A stretch of DNA of 9,796 nucleotides, taken from assembly GCA_039933015.1 (NCBI GenBank), contig JBDTOX010000131.1:1-9796 (forward strand). Direction: 5' to 3'. Shown piece after piece: positions 6,144-9,796 of this stretch; the stretch's first letter is position 1; each line of letters starts with the position of its first letter. A program made the translations under genes and the position numbers. Origin of the DNA: JBDTOX01 sp039933015 (GTDB lineage Bacteria; Pseudomonadota; Gammaproteobacteria; Burkholderiales; Methylophilaceae). Under the pieces are notes generated by a model that searched no databases, was not told the DNA's origin, and was given only the letters and a program-made list of their open reading frames with translations.

Positions 6144-8078
6144 ATGTCTGAGCTCGATCAGGTGTTTGCTGCCAACGGCCCTCTGGCTGAAACCATCCCT
6201 GGCTACCGTATGCGCAGCCAGCAGCTTGAGATGGCGCAGGCCATTGAAGACGCCATCAAGCACGGCAAACAACTGGTGGCTGAGGCTGGCACCGGCACCG
6301 GCAAGACCTTTGCCTATCTGATTCCGGCCTTGCTGTCTGGCGGCAAGGTGATCGTTTCTACCGGCACCAAAACCCTGCAAGACCAGCTTTTCAACCGCGA
6401 TTTGCCCGCCGTGCGCGACGCGCTCAAGGTGCCGGTAACTGTAGCCATGCTCAAGGGGCGTGCCAATTACGTGTGCCACTTTCATCTGGAGCGTGCTGCC
6501 AACGAAGGGCGTTTTATTTCGCGTGAAGATGCCAGTTACGTTCATATCATCCGCAACTTTGCCGAAAACAGTAGTACGGGCGATAAAAGTGAGCTCATGG
6601 ATGTGCCGGAAAACGCCACCATCTGGCCTGCCGTAACCTCCACGCGTGACAACTGCATGGGCCAGGAATGCGGCTACTATAAGGACTGCTTCGTGATGGA
6701 AGCACGCAAACGTGCCTTGGCGGCCGATGTGGTGGTGGTCAATCATCACCTGTTTTTTGCCGATGTCATGTTGCGCGATGAGGGCGTAGCCGAGCTGCTG
6801 CCTTCCGCCAACACCATCATTTTCGACGAAGCCCACCAGTTGCCGGAAGTAGCGGGTTTGTTCTTTGGCGAAGATATTTCCACGAGCCAGCTTATGGAAC
6901 TGGCGCGTGATGCGCATGCCGAGTTCCTGACCACGGCCAAGGATTGCCTCGCATTGCCTGAAGCCACGGCAGGACTGGAAAAAGCAGCGCGTGACTTTCG
7001 CCTGGTGTTTGCTTACGAAGGCTCGCGCATGCCCGTGCAGAAAGCCCTGGCGCTGAAAGATTTTGAGCCGGCCTTCGCAGCCATGCAGCAGAAGCTCAAG
7101 GTGCTCAATGACGTGCTGGAAACCCAGGCCGCGCGTGACCCGGCGCTGGAAAACTGCTATCAGCGCGGCCTTGCCCTGCAGCTGCAATTACAGCGCTGGC
7201 ACGCAGCCGAGAATGCTGAGCTGGTGCGCTGGGTGGAGGTGTTCAGCCAGTCCGTGCAATTGCACGCCACACCACTATCGGTGGCCGAAGGCTTCGGCAA
7301 ACAGCTCGCCAGCCATGCGCGCGCATGGATATTCACCTCCGCCACACTGGCAGTAAAAAGTAATTTCAGTCATTACGTCTCGCAAATGGGGCTGGAGCAG
7401 GCAACTACAGGCTTCTGGGATAGTCCGTTTGATTACGGCCAGCAAGCCGTATTGTATGTACCAAAAAACATGCCCGAGCCGAATAGCCCGAGTTATACGG
7501 CATCGGTGGCCGCTGTGGCCTTGCCGGTGATACGCGCCAGTGGCGGCCGGGCTTTTGTGCTGTGTACCAGCTTGCGTGCCATGCGCGAGGTGCATGCCTT
7601 GCTCAAGGATAGTTTTGCGCGCGAAGGCATGGAGTATCCGCTGTTGCTGCAAGGCGAGAGTTCGCGCAGTGAACTGCTGGAGCGCTTCCGCAAGCTGGGC
7701 AATGCCATACTGGTGGGCTCACAAAGCTTCTGGGAAGGTGTTGATGTACGTGGTGAAGCCCTGTCCGTGGTCATTATCGATAAGCTGCCATTTGCGCCGC
7801 CGGATGATCCGGTGCTGGCGGCACGCATCGATAAAATGAATGCCGAGGGCAAAAACGCCTTCATGGAATACCAGTTGCCCTATGCCGTGATTACGCTCAA
7901 GCAGGGCGCCGGGCGCCTGATCCGCGACGAAACGGACCGCGGCGTGCTGATGATTTGTGACCCGCGCCTGATCAGCAAACCTTACGGCAAACGCATCTGG
8001 CAAAGCCTGCCGCCATTTAAGCGCACGCGGGAATTGGCAGATGTAGAAGCGTTTTTTTCTGCAACTCAGGACGAATAG
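6144..8078 (+). CDS. ATP-dependent Fe-S DNA helicase, DinG/YoaA (XPD-like) family
   Basis: 644 residues, near the 636 of E. coli YoaA and shorter than DinG, so YoaA is the closer fit. Walker A is AEAGTGTGKT (46-55) and the DEAH box is at 228-231 in IIFDEAHQLPE. Four cysteines between them, C111 (NYVCHF), C171, C176 and C182 (NCMGQECGYYKDC), match the Fe-S cluster of XPD-type 5'-3' helicases. Later motifs are TSATL (398-402), GSQSFWEGVDVRG (525-537) and the arginine-finger motif QGAGRLIR (587-594). The Q-motif-like YRMRSQQLEMA lies at 21-31. Family members unwind forked or R-loop DNA in repair; the YoaA type helps tolerate replication damage. All motifs are intact. The ATG at 6144 is chosen because it gives the normal N-terminus ahead of that motif, although the ribosome site is poor. 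arfB follows after 25 bp, and tsaB lies further right, a common neighbour of this helicase in betaproteobacteria. Confidence 0.95.
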   Translation: MSELDQVFAANGPLAETIPGYRMRSQQLEMAQAIEDAIKHGKQLVAEAGTGTGKTFAYLIPALLSGGKVIVSTGTKTLQDQLFNRDLPAVRDALKVPVTVAMLKGRANYVCHFHLERAANEGRFISREDASYVHIIRNFAENSSTGDKSELMDVPENATIWPAVTSTRDNCMGQECGYYKDCFVMEARKRALAADVVVVNHHLFFADVMLRDEGVAELLPSANTIIFDEAHQLPEVAGLFFGEDISTSQLMELARDAHAEFLTTAKDCLALPEATAGLEKAARDFRLVFAYEGSRMPVQKALALKDFEPAFAAMQQKLKVLNDVLETQAARDPALENCYQRGLALQLQLQRWHAAENAELVRWVEVFSQSVQLHATPLSVAEGFGKQLASHARAWIFTSATLAVKSNFSHYVSQMGLEQATTGFWDSPFDYGQQAVLYVPKNMPEPNSPSYTASVAAVALPVIRASGGRAFVLCTSLRAMREVHALLKDSFAREGMEYPLLLQGESSRSELLERFRKLGNAILVGSQSFWEGVDVRGEALSVVIIDKLPFAPPDDPVLAARIDKMNAEGKNAFMEYQLPYAVITLKQGAGRLIRDETDRGVLMICDPRLISKPYGKRIWQSLPPFKRTRELADVEAFFSATQDE

Positions 8079-8103
8079 CTGGGCCTTCAGGGCCACTTTT
8101 GCC

Positions 8104-8511
8104 ATGCTGCCTGTTGTCATTCCCGACCACGAATACACAATCACCGCGATGCGCGCGCAGGGGGCTGGCGGGCAGAACGTGAACAAGGTGTCGAGCGCGA
8201 TTCATCTGCGTTTCGACATCCCCGCGTCCTCCCTTAGTGCGTCGCACAAGGCGCGTCTATTGGCCTTGCGCGACCAGCGTATTACGGTGGAAGGGGTATT
8301 GATTATCAAGGCACAGCAGTACCGTAGCCAGGACATGAATCGGCAGGATGCAATTGCACGTCTGCATGCATTGGTAAACAGCGTCGCCAGGCCGCCCTTG
8401 GTACGACGCGCTACAAAACCGACCTTTGGTTCACAGCGACGGCGGTTGCAAAGCAAGATCCAGCGCGGGCACATCAAGGCCATGCGCGGCAAAATAGCGT
8501 CTGATGCGTAA
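8104..8511 (+). CDS. arfB: Alternative ribosome-rescue factor, peptidyl-tRNA hydrolase ArfB
   Basis: 135 residues, against about 140 in E. coli ArfB (YaeJ), and alignable along its whole length. The catalytic GGQ motif is at 22-24 within MRAQGAGGQNVNKVSSAIHL, the release-factor-like core. IIKAQQYRSQDMNRQDAIARL (about 67-87) is also characteristic. The basic C-terminal tail, from about 100 (RRATKPTFGSQRRRLQSKIQ and KAMRGK), is the part that in ArfB enters the empty mRNA channel. The protein hydrolyses peptidyl-tRNA on ribosomes stalled without a stop codon. It starts 25 bp after the helicase stop on the same strand with no promoter evident between them, so co-transcription is likely. No good Shine-Dalgarno precedes the ATG, but no better in-frame start lies nearby. 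Confidence 0.95.
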   Translation: MLPVVIPDHEYTITAMRAQGAGGQNVNKVSSAIHLRFDIPASSLSASHKARLLALRDQRITVEGVLIIKAQQYRSQDMNRQDAIARLHALVNSVARPPLVRRATKPTFGSQRRRLQSKIQRGHIKAMRGKIASDA

Positions 8512-8518
8512 TTGCCGT

Positions 8519-8533
8519 GCGCCAGCTTGGTGC
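8519..8533. terminator. Weak hairpin between convergent arfB and Kdo hydroxylase genes
   Basis: GCGCCA and TGGTGC around a GCT loop form a six-pair stem including one G-T wobble, placed just after the arfB stop and followed by TAATTTAA rather than a true T-run. It lies in the 26-bp gap of two converging genes and could end transcripts weakly in either direction. Confidence 0.3.
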
Positions 8534-8537
8534 TAAT

Positions 8538-9428
8538 TTAACTAACCAGCTTGCGCCTTTGCAGACGTTCCAGCACCTGTAGCGGCGACATTTCTGGATG
8601 GTATTGCGCGGCGACAGGCAAATGCAGAGTCTGCTCAAACATGAATTGCCCCGACATGGCGGCATGAAAGACCTGATCGGAAAAACATATCCATGTGCTG
8701 CCTGGCGGAAAATGTACAGTCTGTTGCGGCGCCTGCTTCTGGTAATCGAGGTCGGCTTTCATGCGGTCATGTAGCTGCAGCATGATGTGGTCATACTCGC
8801 TGCGTGGGCGCTTGGTGATTTTGAGTGCATGCAGCAATCTGGCCGAGCCGGGGAATGGCTGCGGAATGTCGGACAGAAATTTTTTGACGGCATTCTCGAA
8901 CGGTTCACCTACGCGCCATACACGCGGAACCCCTGCCGGGTTAACATTGGTGAAGACGCGCAAGATGCGCTCACCATGGTTGGGGCGTGAAGGGAAAGCG
9001 TCCACATGCAGACGCGCATCGTCCTTCTTCCACGATGTTGGCTGGTCCTCGACCATGCTGGGGCGGAAGCTGGTGCGTGCCTGCTGCAGATGCTGCGAGT
9101 AGCCCGGAAACAGGTGGTTGATGAGGTTGGTTGCCTGCCCGGCGTAGCGGTTGATCATGGCGCCCATCTGCGCCAACAGTTCCTGCGACCCTGTGGCGCC
9201 ACGCACCTCGCTGCCTTCCAGGCTAATGTTCTTGCGCTTGCCGCTCAACCATTCCGGCGAATAAAAGATATGTTCGGCATCCTCTAGCGGGAAACGCAGT
9301 TGCGGCAAGTAGACAACCTGCCCTTGTTCCAGGGCAAGGGCCAGTTGCTGGCGCTGTTCTGTCGCCAGGTTGGGCTGCCAATTCTGGATATCTATGGTGT
9401 GCAGTGCTTGGAATTGCAGAGCTTGCAT
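8538..9428 (-). CDS. kdoO: Kdo 3-hydroxylase, Fe(II)/2-oxoglutarate-dependent (KdoO)
   Basis: 296 residues, a usual length for KdoO. This family hydroxylates C3 of the 3-deoxy-D-manno-octulosonic acid (Kdo) sugar in the lipopolysaccharide inner core, using Fe(II), O2 and 2-oxoglutarate, as shown in Burkholderia and Yersinia. In the sequence, the HxD iron motif is H141-V-D143 in RLHVDAFPSRPNHGERILRVF, followed by TNVNPAGVPRVWRVGEPF. The distal iron His is probably H255 in DQVFHAAMSGQFMFEQTLHLP. The PEWLSGKRKNISL stretch (58-70) and SFRPSMVEDQPTSWKKDDARLH (from 120) are also typical. There is no signal peptide or membrane segment, so it acts on the cytoplasmic side. Its ATG at 9428 has no strong ribosome site. 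It is divergent from tsaB and convergent with arfB, and so is inserted between the helicase and tsaB, which are otherwise often close neighbours. Confidence 0.88.
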   Translation of the reverse strand: MQALQFQALHTIDIQNWQPNLATEQRQQLALALEQGQVVYLPQLRFPLEDAEHIFYSPEWLSGKRKNISLEGSEVRGATGSQELLAQMGAMINRYAGQATNLINHLFPGYSQHLQQARTSFRPSMVEDQPTSWKKDDARLHVDAFPSRPNHGERILRVFTNVNPAGVPRVWRVGEPFENAVKKFLSDIPQPFPGSARLLHALKITKRPRSEYDHIMLQLHDRMKADLDYQKQAPQQTVHFPPGSTWICFSDQVFHAAMSGQFMFEQTLHLPVAAQYHPEMSPLQVLERLQRRKLVS

Positions 9429-9594
9429 GAAATTAGTCTAGCACGCGGATAGTCTGCCCGTCATGTGGGTCAGCAACGCTCGGGCATGAGCATTGTGGCG
9501 GTAGCGCATCAGGTATTGGACGGGGCAGATTAGTGGCAAACCTGGATTAGTGGCAAAATAGTATCTAATCATTTAGTTGGCTTTACGGAACCCC
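9429..9594. promoter_or_regulatory. Divergent promoter region between Kdo hydroxylase and tsaB
   Basis: 166 bp without genes. For tsaB, TCTAAT at 9564-9569 is a five-of-six -10 match, with only a poor -35 (CTGGAT at 9542-9547, 16-bp spacer). A direct repeat just upstream may bind an activator. For the Kdo hydroxylase on the minus strand, a weak CTGACC/TATCCG pair with a 16-bp spacer can be drawn. An inverted repeat TGCCCG (9455-9460) and CGGGCA (9481-9486) lies nearer the Kdo hydroxylase start. Promoter assignment is tentative. Confidence 0.4.
9528..9557 (+). repeat. Exact 13-bp tandem direct repeat upstream of tsaB
   Basis: GATTAGTGGCAAA occurs at 9528-9540 and again at 9545-9557, separated by CCTG, giving a 17-bp period. 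The second copy ends seven bases before the candidate -10 of tsaB. It could be a pair of protein-binding sites or a recent small duplication. Confidence 0.7.
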
Positions 9595-9796
9595 ATGCGT
9601 ATCCTCGCACTCGACACTTCTACCGAATATCTTTCGCTGGCTTTGCTGCTGGAGCACGCCACCTATTCGCATAGCGTGCTGGCCGGACAAACGCATTCGC
9701 AGCAAATTTTGCCTCTGTTGCGCGAGCTTTTGACTAAGGCAAACATTGGCTTGCATGATCTCGACGGGATTGCTTTTGGCGCCGGCCCCGGCTCGT
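9595..9796 (+). CDS. tsaB: tRNA t6A synthesis protein TsaB, N-terminal part (cut by window end)
   Basis: 67 codons are visible before the window ends. MRILALDTSTE is the diagnostic N-terminus of TsaB, with the DTST nucleotide-fold strand at 7-10. HSQQILPLLRELL (34-46) and FGAGPGS (61-67) are further family marks. TsaB partners TsaD and TsaE to make N6-threonylcarbamoyladenosine at position 37 of ANN-reading tRNAs. It acts as a non-catalytic platform that binds TsaD. The ATG at 9595 is preceded by GGAA at 9587-9590, a short but usable ribosome site. The gene is interrupted only by the window edge, with no sign of damage. Confidence 0.95.
   Translation, partial: MRILALDTSTEYLSLALLLEHATYSHSVLAGQTHSQQILPLLRELLTKANIGLHDLDGIAFGAGPGS

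Noticed and set aside
6024..7187. 387-codon open frame on the minus strand opposite the helicase
   Set aside because: It lies antisense to the strongly supported helicase, has a His/Arg/Gly-rich shadow composition and shows no family motif.

Overview
The window looks like chromosomal core sequence from a betaproteobacterium, probably of the Nitrosomonadales/Methylophilales kind. This is inferred from the gene families, mid-range base composition, and the pairing of a DinG/YoaA-like helicase with tsaB at the right end. There are no rRNA or tRNA genes, no transposases, no CRISPR array and no phage genes. Eight protein genes can be supported with confidence. All are complete except tsaB, which runs off the right edge.

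Left part (1-4165). A secreted NlpC/P60 cell-wall peptidase lies on the minus strand. It is divergent from a plus-strand UbiB/AarF-family kinase-like protein with two C-terminal membrane segments. The roughly 376 bp between them holds two small overlapping frames of uncertain status and several short perfect inverted repeats. The UbiB-like gene converges, 27 bp apart, on a minus-strand gene for an exported DUF3300 protein with a long, disordered, charged tail.

Middle (4166-6143). A 444-bp non-coding stretch leads to a plus-strand gene for a 408-residue protein. Its C-terminal half resembles the catalytic half of 4-hydroxyphenylpyruvate dioxygenase and related VOC-fold 2-oxoacid dioxygenases, with a plausible His/His/Glu iron site. 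Its N-terminal ~225 residues were not recognised. This is the most interesting gene here. A 9-codon mini-frame overlaps its start codon. A 307-bp gap follows, with a reasonable sigma-70-like promoter and a 12-bp near-direct repeat.

Right part (6144-9796). An XPD/DinG-family Fe-S DNA helicase is followed 25 bp later by the ribosome-rescue hydrolase ArfB on the same strand, possibly as a two-gene unit. ArfB converges on a minus-strand Kdo 3-hydroxylase (lipid A inner-core modification). That gene is divergent from tsaB (tRNA t6A synthesis) across a 166-bp promoter region carrying an exact 13-bp tandem direct repeat.

The genes do not form one pathway. They cover cell-envelope upkeep (NlpC/P60, DUF3300, Kdo hydroxylase), quinone or lipid metabolism (UbiB-like), DNA repair (helicase) and translation quality (ArfB, TsaB). 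The one candidate for undescribed biology is the HPPD-like protein; I see no sign of a multi-gene novel system.
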